From Porticoccaceae bacterium (GTDB lineage: Bacteria; Pseudomonadota; Gammaproteobacteria; Pseudomonadales; Porticoccaceae), in the NCBI GenBank assembly GCA_023228865.1, contig JALOAH010000113.1, positions 1 to 10,883 of the forward strand: a stretch of DNA of 10,883 bases. Reading direction: 5' to 3'. A program made the position numbers and the translations under genes. Position 1 is the stretch's first letter; each line of letters starts with the position of its first letter. The notes beneath the pieces are model-generated. The model was not told the origin of the DNA and did no database searches. It saw only the letters and a list, made by a program, of their open reading frames with translations. This document shows, in pieces, positions 1-4,940 of the stretch.

Positions 1-114
1 AGCCCTCGCCACTTTGGTCACCATCTGGCACAGGCTGCATCGTCCAAAAAAGCCCGGCTCCGCACTCTTGGTGCCGTGCTTGTGGCCGCAGGGCTGGCAG
101 AGCCATTTAATCAT
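1..114 (-). CDS. small zinc-ribbon protein, partial (3' end outside window)
   Basis: The first 38 codons of a gene that runs off the left edge. The product starts MIKWLCQPCGHKHG and has two CxxC pairs (Cys6/Cys9 and Cys26/Cys29) about 16 residues apart, the usual spacing of a small zinc ribbon, so it probably binds zinc and perhaps nucleic acid or a protein partner. The ATG at 112-114 overlaps the TAA of the upstream 75-residue gene and has a GGAGG-type ribosome site about 9 bases before it. An ATG at 104-106 in another frame gives a Cys-poor product and is less convincing. The function is unknown. It is the last visible gene of the leftward operon. Confidence 0.6.
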   Translation of the reverse strand, partial: MIKWLCQPCGHKHGTKSAEPGFFGRCSLCQMVTKVARA

Positions 115-334
115 TCGCTGCATCCTCCGCCCGCATCTCCTTCCACCGATTCAGCGTATCGATGGCCTCGTCAATGTCCTGGTCCAGTGTCTTGATGCTC
201 TGGCCAGCACGCAATAGCTTTTTGATAGCGTGCTGCTGAGCAGGGTGAGCGATCCCGTAAACAGAAAATATACGATACGGGTCAATCCGCACCCCTCCAA
301 ACATAAATCTGTAGTGCTTTCCGCTGTCGGTCAT
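107..334 (-). CDS. small conserved-type phage protein, 75 aa, unknown function
   Basis: A 75-residue, mainly helical soluble protein with no signal peptide or membrane segment. The central part (about residues 18-66, with DPYRIFSVYGI and a later DQDIDEAIDTLNRW) looks like small hypothetical proteins I recall from phage early regions, but I know no function for them. The ATG overlaps the TGA of the cytosine methyltransferase gene (ATGA, 331-334), and GGAG lies 8 bases upstream, so translation is probably coupled to the methyltransferase. Composition matches its neighbours. No catalytic motif is visible. Confidence 0.75.
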   Translation of the reverse strand: MTDSGKHYRFMFGGVRIDPYRIFSVYGIAHPAQQHAIKKLLRAGQSIKTLDQDIDEAIDTLNRWKEMRAEDAAND

Positions 335-1254
335 GCCATGATCTCCATAAAAGACCCTACGAACTCCGCCGCCTGGATCGGGTTGATAGCGTTACCGTAA
401 CCGCGCAATCGTCCCACTCGATTGGATACCCCATGAGCCAGCGGGAATGATCCGGGTCTAACTGGCCGCCACTTTCCATCCCGGCAGAGGAGCCAGTCAG
501 CATCTCGCCAGTGGCCGTTAGTCGGGCCGGGCCTGATAACATCGCAAAGTCGTTCAGATTCGAGCCGTGGCGAGTCTTGCCCATTGCTCGTTTCGCCTGA
601 CCGCCGCCCGTTGAATCCGATGTTTGAGGTGTTGGCCAGCCCGAAAACATCGCCACATGGTTCAAACTCACCGAAACTTTGCGCCCGTCCGGCGTCATCC
701 CCGTCGCGCTCAAGCCCTCGAACGACTGGCTGCCTTGGCTGTTGCCTACCGTTGGCGTCGGCCACCCAGTAATTGCGATCTCTGATGTGCGGCGCACCGA
801 CCCCCGCAGACGGGAACGGGATACTCCCGAAGGCGTAACCCATGGCTTCCAAGTCAGCGTGTACAAGGTCGATCCAAGCATCGACAGCCTTGCTTCCAAC
901 CTGCTCGCCAAAAACGACTGGAGGTCTTTGCTGCTGGATGAGCCACTGGAATGCAGGCCACAGGTGCCGCTCGTCATCAAACCCTGCTCCTTTGCCTGCC
1001 GCGCTGAAAGGCTGGCATGGGCATGATCCTGTCCATACTGGTTTGTCGTCTGGCCATCCGGCGTGTCGCAACGCGAGACTCCATCCTCCGATTCCGGCGA
1101 AGAAGTGGCATTGGGTATATCCAGCAAGGTCATTTGGTTGAACATCCTCGATACTCCTTTCGTCAACGTCGCCGGGCGCAATATGTCCGCCAGCTATCAG
1201 GTTTCGCAGCCACTGAGCGGCGAACGGGTCAATCTCGTTGTAGTAGGCGGTCAT
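331..1254 (-). CDS. phage DNA (cytosine-5-)methyltransferase
   Basis: A 307-residue C5-cytosine methyltransferase that would transfer a methyl group from S-adenosylmethionine to cytosine in duplex DNA. Motif I (SAM binding) is FFAGIGGWSLAL, residues 51-62. Motif IV is GSCPCQPFS, residues 76-84, with catalytic Cys80. Motif VI is GEQV at 117-120, in place of the usual ENV. Motif VIII is HIRDRNYWVA at 156-165, and motif X is YGNAINP at 286-292. Residues 166-250 are variable and hold the target-recognition part, so the recognition site cannot be predicted. The ATG at 1254 overlaps the TGA of the upstream zinc-ribbon gene and has GGAGG 8 bases upstream; a longer in-frame opening reaches 1488 but would lack this site and overlap that gene. 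No restriction enzyme is beside it, so it most likely shields phage DNA. A second long frame lies within it. Confidence 0.93.
   Translation of the reverse strand: MTAYYNEIDPFAAQWLRNLIAGGHIAPGDVDERSIEDVQPNDLAGYTQCHFFAGIGGWSLALRHAGWPDDKPVWTGSCPCQPFSAAGKGAGFDDERHLWPAFQWLIQQQRPPVVFGEQVGSKAVDAWIDLVHADLEAMGYAFGSIPFPSAGVGAPHIRDRNYWVADANGRQQPRQPVVRGLERDGDDAGRAQSFGEFEPCGDVFGLANTSNIGFNGRRSGETSNGQDSPRLESERLCDVIRPGPTNGHWRDADWLLCRDGKWRPVRPGSFPLAHGVSNRVGRLRGYGNAINPIQAAEFVGSFMEIMA
357..1145 (-). CDS. overlapping same-strand frame inside the cytosine methyltransferase gene (candidate overprinted gene)
   Basis: A 262-codon open frame lies wholly inside the methyltransferase gene, on the same strand in another frame. 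Its ATG (1143-1145) is preceded at 8 bases by AAAGGAG (1154-1160), a ribosome site as good as any in the window. The product begins MFNQMTLLDIPN, is rich in Ser, Thr, Gly and Arg, holds two GWPTP motifs (residues 127-131 and 169-173) and ends with RWLMGYPIEWDDC and a basic tail. I recall hypothetical proteins in phages and prophages with very similar openings, SARQAK segments and RWLMG.P.EWDDC endings, but could not check them. Where the first frame has the conserved PCQPFSAAGKG, this frame reads ASLSARQAKEQG, so some conservation may be imposed by the enzyme frame. It is either a translated overlapping gene or a long chance opening; I slightly favour translation because of the ribosome site. 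Confidence 0.5.
   Translation of the reverse strand: MFNQMTLLDIPNATSSPESEDGVSRCDTPDGQTTNQYGQDHAHASLSARQAKEQGLMTSGTCGLHSSGSSSSKDLQSFLASRLEARLSMLGSTLYTLTWKPWVTPSGVSRSRLRGSVRRTSEIAITGWPTPTVGNSQGSQSFEGLSATGMTPDGRKVSVSLNHVAMFSGWPTPQTSDSTGGGQAKRAMGKTRHGSNLNDFAMLSGPARLTATGEMLTGSSAGMESGGQLDPDHSRWLMGYPIEWDDCAVTVTLSTRSRRRSS
1154..1160 (-). promoter_or_regulatory. internal Shine-Dalgarno site within the methyltransferase gene
   Basis: Minus-strand AAAGGAG, 8 bases before the ATG at 1143-1145, inside methyltransferase codons 32-34. It uses the AGG arginine codon in the enzyme frame. Its position fits initiation of the overlapping 262-codon frame and nothing else nearby. Confidence 0.5.
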
Positions 1255-1538
1255 GCCCCCGCCCTCCAGCTCATAGTCTGAATCCGGTATGCTCTCGCCA
1301 TAAAATCCCTCGGCACCCAGTGGTGAGGGCAGAGCTCTACCGGCTCTGGCTCTGACTCCGGAAGCCGCTCTGCTACAGGGTTGTGGCTCGTGCGCTCGCA
1401 GGACTCGCATTTGTAGACTTTCGCCACACCTTTTGCGCGCTGGCGGCTGCCCTGATACCGAAGCCCCCGATGGTCGCAGTGGTTGCACAGCAGCGGCTCG
1501 AGAGGGTTGGCTTTTTTCGGTGGCGGCTTCCTTTTCAC
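1251..1538 (-). CDS. small zinc-ribbon protein, 95 aa
   Basis: A 95-residue basic protein with a CxxC pair at Cys18/Cys21 (LLCNHC) and a second at Cys44/Cys47 (YKCESC), separated by a basic stretch. This is the pattern of a compact four-Cys zinc ribbon, often nucleic-acid binding. The N-terminus is Lys/Pro rich (KRKPPPKKA). I chose the GTG at 1536-1538 because it overlaps the TGA of the upstream 47-residue gene (GTGA) and GGAGG stands 7 bases before it; longer in-frame openings reach 1811 but would cover two neighbouring genes. Its own TGA overlaps the ATG of the cytosine methyltransferase. Function unknown; the tight linkage suggests it is made together with the methyltransferase, which does not prove that they interact. 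Confidence 0.72.
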   Translation of the reverse strand: MKRKPPPKKANPLEPLLCNHCDHRGLRYQGSRQRAKGVAKVYKCESCERTSHNPVAERLPESEPEPVELCPHHWVPRDFMARAYRIQTMSWRAGA

Positions 1539-1678
1539 TTCATCCCCTCCAAAATTGCCCTCAATTTGGTGATCACTTTCAACTGGTGACCCATCCATGC
1601 GTCGCCGCCCTTCTCCGGGCACTTTAGCCGCATTGCCGCTTGCAAGGCTTCTTCCACGGTTTTGCGTTGCGCCATCAT
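1535..1678 (-). CDS. tiny phage protein, 47 aa
   Basis: A 47-residue product beginning MMAQRKTVEEALQAAMRL and ending LRAILEGMK, probably two short helices around a Gly-Gly-Asp-Ala-Trp turn. No recognisable domain. It is supported by position: the first ATG (1676-1678) overlaps the upstream TGA as ATGA, AAGGAG lies a few bases upstream, and its TGA overlaps the GTG of the next gene. It fills what would otherwise be an unexplained gap between two genes. A second ATG directly after the first could also be used. Confidence 0.65.
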   Translation of the reverse strand: MMAQRKTVEEALQAAMRLKCPEKGGDAWMGHQLKVITKLRAILEGMK

Positions 1679-2046
1679 GCTCTGCTCCTTTTGCCATTCT
1701 CAATCGCAACCCGAACCATCCGCTCCAGCCCAGCGCGCGCAACGGCGTCCTGGTTGGCATCCGACATTTCCCGCGACATGACATACCGCACCGACGACCG
1801 ATCAGCACCAATGCGCTCGGCGATCTCGCTGATCGTCAGGCCCGACTCGGCCAAGTGCTTGATGCTCTCCCGGCAAAGGCGGCGCTTGCTGAACTTGCCA
1901 TTCCACGCCTTGAGCCCGAGCCGGCCAGCCTTGCGGTGTACGGCTTGCTCCGTGCGGCCAATGGCTATCGCGATCTGGCGCACCGGCTTGTCGCCGTACC
2001 AGCGGCGCAGGTGCGCTACTTGGTGGTTTGTCCATTGTTTAGCCAC
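1675..2046 (-). CDS. DNA-binding protein with two helix-turn-helix-like segments
   Basis: A 123-residue basic protein. Residues about 4-45 (QWTNHQVAHLRRWYGDKPV then RQIAIAIGRTEQAVHRKAGRLGL) look like a Myb/SANT- or GcrA-type helix-turn-helix, with Trp residues in the first helix and a typical IA..IGRTE.AV turn. Residues about 62-90 (LAESGLTISEIAERIGADRS) form a second, resolvase/AsnC-like helix-turn-helix. It is therefore probably a phage transcription factor, but target and partner are unknown. The GTG at 2044-2046 overlaps the upstream gene by 8 bases and has GGAGG about 10 bases before it; an ATG at 2151 would overlap the whole end of that gene. Its TGA overlaps the next ATG. Confidence 0.75.
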   Translation of the reverse strand: MAKQWTNHQVAHLRRWYGDKPVRQIAIAIGRTEQAVHRKAGRLGLKAWNGKFSKRRLCRESIKHLAESGLTISEIAERIGADRSSVRYVMSREMSDANQDAVARAGLERMVRVAIENGKRSRA

Positions 2047-2218
2047 GGCTTGCTTTCCTCCCCCGCTCCCGCTGCAACTGCCGCAGTGCGTCCGATGGCT
2101 GGTATTCATTGCGCGCCACCCATGGCGGCAGGATCTCGATAACGCCGCCACGCGCCAGGTATTCGGCTGTGTCGGTGGCTATTTTTTCGCGGTCGGTCTG
2201 GCGCAGTTGTGGGTTCAT
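2039..2218 (-). CDS. small phage protein, 59 aa
   Basis: A 59-residue product beginning MNPQLRQTDREKIATDTAEY and ending in an Arg-rich tail (RQLQRERGRKASRG). The middle reads LARGGVIEILPPWVARNEY. No family is named with confidence; it resembles small hypothetical proteins of phage early operons. The ATG (2216-2218) overlaps the upstream TGA as ATGA, continuing the coupled chain, and its TAA lies within the first codons of the helix-turn-helix gene. The frame is unbroken and fills the interval exactly. Confidence 0.65.
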   Translation of the reverse strand: MNPQLRQTDREKIATDTAEYLARGGVIEILPPWVARNEYQPSDALRQLQRERGRKASRG

Positions 2219-2421
2219 TTCCGTGCATCCTCTTTTGACAGGTAAAGTGCTTGCTCGGGCGCAAATCCGGCCCGGATATGGGCCTCATACTTTTGCCGGG
2301 TCATAGCGGCTTGAAGGTCCATCAGCTCAGTGATTGCCTGCAAGTTATCCGCCAGACTGTTCCTTGCCGCCTCGACGGCGAACTTGATTTTCTGCTGGTC
2401 CGTTAGTGGGGGTGTTTTCAC
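2215..2421 (-). CDS. small phage protein, 68 aa, unknown function
   Basis: A 68-residue, acidic-to-neutral, strongly helical protein beginning MKTPPLTDQQKIKFAVEAAR. The C-terminal half (AHIRAGFAPEQALYLSKED) has the look of small phage proteins of unknown function. The start is a GTG (2419-2421) overlapping the TGA of the preceding gene as GTGA, with a G-rich ribosome site (GGGGGAG) about 7 bases before it. No membrane segment or catalytic motif can be seen. Confidence 0.7.
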   Translation of the reverse strand: MKTPPLTDQQKIKFAVEAARNSLADNLQAITELMDLQAAMTRQKYEAHIRAGFAPEQALYLSKEDARK

Positions 2422-2582
2422 GCCAACTCCCCCCGCTCAATGCGCTGCACGGTGCGCAGGGACACGCCGTTCTTTTCGGCAAGCGCCGGGTTTGCCAGCA
2501 ATGCCACCTGGCGCTCCAGATCGGTTCGGCGCTTGATGGCCCGCCTTATCGTGATGATGGTTTCTTTGGGTGTTTTTTTCAT
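2418..2582 (-). CDS. tiny helix-turn-helix-like protein, 54 aa
   Basis: A 54-residue basic protein beginning MKKTPKETIITIRRAIKRR. Residues about 28-51 (LLANPALAEKNGVSLRTVQR) read as a helix-turn-helix, with ALAEKNGVS as turn and LRTVQRIE as recognition helix. A role in binding phage or host promoters is possible, but the protein is barely longer than the motif. Its ATG overlaps the TGA of the adenine methyltransferase gene (ATGA, 2579-2582) and its TGA overlaps the next GTG. The ribosome site is weak (GGA about 10 bases upstream), so it may rely on coupling to the methyltransferase. Confidence 0.65.
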   Translation of the reverse strand: MKKTPKETIITIRRAIKRRTDLERQVALLANPALAEKNGVSLRTVQRIERGELA

Positions 2583-3214
2583 TTTATGGATCCTAGAAGG
2601 TCGATTTGTTTTGTCTCGGCGTCAATTCTTACTTTGGCTGCGGCAAAGTAATCGGCGTCAAGTTCGATGCCGGTAAAGTCGCAACCGAAGTAATGGGCAG
2701 CGATGGCGCTAGATCCGCTGCCGAGGTGCGTATCAAGAATGCGGTCGCCCGGCTTGGCGTATTTGTCGAGTATCCATTGATAGAGCTTTACGGGCTTTTG
2801 GGTGGGGTGGATTCTGTTTTTGTTTGCTGCGGCATTGTAATCGTATTTTTTAGAGCTGGACTTAAAGCTAGTCCACGCCATTTCATACTGCGCAAAAGTC
2901 ACATCTTCTGAAAATCCTTTATCCCACAACAGCCAGCATGGAGACGGGTATAAAAAGTCAGTCATGTAATTACCACCCCATATAATCTGGTTTTTGCTGA
3001 CTCGCTCCAGCTCTAAAAAGTAATCTTCATCCGGGATGCTTTTATCTTCGCCGGCAAACTTTTTGTAATTGCTTTTCGCGTCGCCTTTCCTGCGCCCCAT
3101 GCTTACATTTATACCTATCCCATACGGCGGATCGACGCAAGCCAGATCAAACGCCTTATCGGGGCAATCCCGCAGGAAGTCCATGCAGTCCATGTTGAGC
3201 AGTTCGATAGCCAC
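2579..3214 (-). CDS. DNA adenine-N6 methyltransferase, beta-class order
   Basis: A 211-residue DNA methyltransferase of the N6-adenine/N4-cytosine type. The catalytic motif IV DPPYG is at residues 28-32, near the N-terminus. HPTQKP at 136-141 and the SAM-binding motif DTHLGSGSSAIAA at 161-173 follow, then GIELDADYF. This order (IV before I) is the beta class. DPPY makes N6-adenine the more likely target, but N4-cytosine is not excluded. The usual opening ..IELLNMDCMDFL.. begins at the GTG at 3212-3214, with GAGGTG upstream; longer in-frame openings would overlap the upstream gene. The target-recognition region between the motifs is clearly AT-richer than the ends. No cognate nuclease is adjacent, so anti-restriction or regulation is likely. 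Confidence 0.92.
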   Translation of the reverse strand: MAIELLNMDCMDFLRDCPDKAFDLACVDPPYGIGINVSMGRRKGDAKSNYKKFAGEDKSIPDEDYFLELERVSKNQIIWGGNYMTDFLYPSPCWLLWDKGFSEDVTFAQYEMAWTSFKSSSKKYDYNAAANKNRIHPTQKPVKLYQWILDKYAKPGDRILDTHLGSGSSAIAAHYFGCDFTGIELDADYFAAAKVRIDAETKQIDLLGSIK

Positions 3215-3216
3215 AA

Positions 3217-3258
3217 TCACCACCTCATCGGCATAACAATTACGGATTGCATGATCAT
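3217..3258 (-). CDS. possible 13-codon leader ORF before the adenine methyltransferase
   Basis: An ATG (3256-3258) overlaps the upstream TGA as ATGA and has GGAGG 7 bases before it, yet its frame closes after 13 codons (MIMQSVIVMPMRW). The TGA lies two bases before the GTG chosen for the methyltransferase. It could be a leader peptide that carries ribosomes to that GTG, or merely a relic of an older start. Confidence 0.3.
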   Translation of the reverse strand: MIMQSVIVMPMRW

Positions 3259-3530
3259 GATTGCACCTCCAGCGCCAGCAGCTCCTGAATCCGCCCCTGC
3301 ATAATCGCAATCCGGCGCTGTGATTCGGCCCGCTCTTGCTCGATGCTGGCTTTTAGGGATTCGACCATGGCGGCGCGGGGGTCGCTGAAAATGACGTGCA
3401 GTTCTTCGGTTTCGCCAACCCGAACATATTCATGGGACGGGTTATCCGGGCTCTCTGAAAAATGGATAAAGCTGTACTTGGTATTAAAATACAGGTAAAC
3501 CTTGCCCTTAAACTCTGTTGGTACATTCAT
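3255..3530 (-). CDS. small phage protein with C-terminal coiled coil, 91 aa
   Basis: A 91-residue protein. Residues 1-55 look beta-rich (KGKVYLYFNTKYSFIHFSES); residues about 56-88 are a charged, heptad-like helix (MVESLKASIEQERAESQRRI) that could be a coiled coil. No family is recognised. The ATG at 3528-3530 is chosen because GGAG lies 8 bases upstream; an earlier in-frame opening at 3596 would start inside the promoter. It is the first gene after that promoter, so it heads the left half of the operon. Composition is like that of the neighbours. Confidence 0.72.
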   Translation of the reverse strand: MNVPTEFKGKVYLYFNTKYSFIHFSESPDNPSHEYVRVGETEELHVIFSDPRAAMVESLKASIEQERAESQRRIAIMQGRIQELLALEVQS

Positions 3531-3554
3531 TTTTGCTTCTCCGTTTTTTGGTTT

Positions 3555-3570
3555 GGTGTTGATCGACACC
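3555..3570. promoter_or_regulatory. near-palindromic operator-like site
   Basis: GGTGTTGATCGACACC matches its own reverse complement at 14 of 16 positions, centred on GATC, with TTT and AAA close to its ends. It lies just downstream of the -10 box of the leftward promoter at 3574-3602, about where transcription would begin. No run of T follows on the minus strand, so it is not an intrinsic terminator. A repressor site is the natural reading. The half-site recurs in the main control region (minus-strand GGTGTTGA at 10011-10018). Confidence 0.45.
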
Positions 3571-3573
3571 CAA

Positions 3574-3602
3574 ACTATAGTCACCAATCGCGCCAATGTC
3601 TA
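3574..3602 (-). promoter_or_regulatory. internal leftward promoter
   Basis: On the minus strand, TAGACA (3597-3602) and TATAGT (3574-3579) each match the sigma70 consensus at 5 of 6 bases with a spacer of exactly 17. This is one of the few real intergenic gaps of the operon, between the 73-residue gene and the 91-residue gene. Transcription would begin near 3566, about 36 bases before the ATG at 3530. Confidence 0.6.
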
Positions 3603-3613
3603 ATATCAATTAG

Positions 3614-3835
3614 CTATATCCGGCGCAGTTTATATAACCTAACCGCCTCTTCCCGCACTTGGCCGCGTATGTGGTCTGGCAGCGACGCTAGGGCTGCTTT
3701 GGTGTCGGGAGCGGCTAGGCACTGGCAGGCCGTGCGGTATATCTCCAGGCGCGCCCATGACTTCACCGCGTCGCTGATGCCTTCGCGCTGGCCGCCGGCG
3801 TACAGTTTCAGTTGCTCTGATGGTTTGACAGCCAT
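3614..3835 (-). CDS. small phage protein, 73 aa, unknown function
   Basis: A 73-residue helical protein beginning MAVKPSEQLKLYAGGQREG, with a later PDHIRGQVREEAVRLYKLRR. The last 40 residues resemble small phage proteins of about 70 residues in which a short helix precedes P..IR..V...I..L; I know no function for these. The ATG at 3833-3835 overlaps the end of the VRR-NUC gene by 28 bases, and GAGG lies about 10 bases upstream. It is the last gene before the internal promoter and is probably the end of the first segment of the operon. Confidence 0.7.
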   Translation of the reverse strand: MAVKPSEQLKLYAGGQREGISDAVKSWARLEIYRTACQCLAAPDTKAALASLPDHIRGQVREEAVRLYKLRRI

Positions 3836-4221
3836 GTCTCGAATGCCTCTTTTGCTGCCACCCAGCCCAGCGCAACACACACAAACGCGCCCGCGCCCTG
3901 TGCCGCTTCCAGGTAATCTATCTGGCCGTCCTGCCATTTACTGGCGGTATGATCGCGGCGTTTCAGCTCACAGACAAACGCCGGGCAACCTGGCACCACA
4001 ACGTCTGCCGCGCCAGGGGTCATGCCTTCGGCCTTCTGACGCTGCGTCTGCTGGTGAGTGCGCTTGCCTTCGTTGCGCGGATGGATGGCAATCAGGCCGT
4101 AGCTTTTCGGGTATTGCAACCGCAGCCAGTTAAAAAACGTAATCTGCTCGGCGGACTCTGGCGGGCATTTGCCGCGCCATGCCGTGTCTCCGAATACATT
4201 TAAAAAACTCGGAAAAATCAT
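3808..4221 (-). CDS. VRR-NUC domain nuclease
   Basis: A 137-residue VRR-NUC protein, a PD-(D/E)XK-type nuclease family found free-standing in phages and as the nuclease part of FAN1. The expected residues are in order: Glu25 in SAEQ, the HPRNEGK segment at 47-53, GMTPGAADVVVP at 66-77 with Asp73, CELK at 84-87 (Glu85, Lys87), and Gln100 in WQDGQ. Metal-dependent cleavage of branched or flapped DNA during replication or recombination is the likely role. The ATG at 4219-4221 overlaps the TGA of the GIY-YIG gene (ATGA) and has GGAG 9 bases upstream; another ATG at 4236 lacks a good site. The 28-base overlap with the next gene suggests coupling. The start seems to have been reshaped by insertion of the GIY-YIG gene. 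Confidence 0.88.
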   Translation of the reverse strand: MIFPSFLNVFGDTAWRGKCPPESAEQITFFNWLRLQYPKSYGLIAIHPRNEGKRTHQQTQRQKAEGMTPGAADVVVPGCPAFVCELKRRDHTASKWQDGQIDYLEAAQGAGAFVCVALGWVAAKEAFETWLSNHQSN

Positions 4222-4940
4222 ACGGAAATTCTCCATCCGGATACTGTCGCCCTGATTCTATTAACCATCTGGTTAACATTTCCCTGGGATAGATTGTATT
4301 TTTTATACAGCTCATATTGTGTTCCAATAAAAATAGATCCGTCCTTGTGTATAAACTTCCTGACGGTATGGTCATACGCCGGGTTTTTTGACCCTTGATT
4401 CATTCTCGACCTAAGCTCTACTGACTCCTTTGTTGATAGGGCTTTTCTTATTTTCTCTGCCCTGCTTGCCCGGTATTCATCACTAGATTTATCCCATGCT
4501 GCTTTTAAGGAATCTGACAGTTTTTTCCTGCTCTCATCGCTTGGCTTCCGCCCTAGACACGGATGGGTCCATCCCTCTTCTGCCATCCGCTCTCGGATTA
4601 TCCTGACCATTGACTCAGACATCTTTCTTTTGAATTCTTCCGTGTGTTTTAACCCAGCCGCTCCGGATTCTCCGCCATCGCTGAGGTTGCAAAGAGTGTC
4701 CCTCCCAATCGAGAGAATTACATCTCGCTCTTTCTCACATGCCTCGCTGCTAGTCATGCTTCTGAAAAGTATTTCGCACGTTCTACCGTATTTGTTGTTT
4801 ATGTTGTGCCAGTGGGGGTTTCTGGATGTGTTGCTGTGGACCCTTGTTCCCGTTCCTTTCCCCACATAAAAAACCTCGCCCTCTTTTTCTCCGCTCTTGT
4901 ATCTGTGCACATAAACGTAATATCTTTTTTCGTCCTTCAT
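4218..4940 (-). CDS. GIY-YIG homing endonuclease with NUMOD-type C-terminus
   Basis: A 240-residue free-standing homing endonuclease. The N-terminus holds a variant GIY-YIG domain: YYVYVHR at 7-13, VFYVGKGTGTRV at 23-34, and a likely catalytic Glu around 67-71 (SEACEKE). The linker has two NUMOD3-like segments (GLKHTEEFKRKMSES and GRKPSDESRKKLSDSLK). The C-terminal FIGTQYELYKKYNLSQGNV and SGWRI are typical of NUMOD1/IENR1 DNA-binding modules. It would make a double-strand break or nick in related phages lacking the gene and so spread itself. The start at 4940 has GGAG 6 bases upstream. It sits between helicase and VRR-NUC genes, is less GC-rich than either flank, and is not expected to be needed for phage growth. 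Confidence 0.9.
   Translation of the reverse strand: MKDEKRYYVYVHRYKSGEKEGEVFYVGKGTGTRVHSNTSRNPHWHNINNKYGRTCEILFRSMTSSEACEKERDVILSIGRDTLCNLSDGGESGAAGLKHTEEFKRKMSESMVRIIRERMAEEGWTHPCLGRKPSDESRKKLSDSLKAAWDKSSDEYRASRAEKIRKALSTKESVELRSRMNQGSKNPAYDHTVRKFIHKDGSIFIGTQYELYKKYNLSQGNVNQMVNRIRATVSGWRISV

Noticed and set aside
331..1488. Cytosine methyltransferase with a 78-residue N-terminal extension
   Set aside because: The extra part overlaps the zinc-ribbon gene in another frame, is low-complexity and Arg/Pro rich, and lacks a ribosome site; the ATG at 1254 has GGAGG and an ATGA overlap.
1251..1811. Long version of the zinc-ribbon gene (186 residues)
   Set aside because: It would cover the 47-residue gene and the end of the helix-turn-helix gene; the GTG at 1538 has a strong ribosome site and a GTGA overlap.
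1597..2245. Plus-strand open frames of about 180-200 residues
   Set aside because: They lie opposite the coupled minus-strand genes, have no ribosome site or recognisable domain, and their composition is that of antisense shadow.
3555..3570. The palindrome as an intrinsic terminator
   Set aside because: No T-run follows on either strand, and it lies downstream of a good -10 box, so an operator is more likely.
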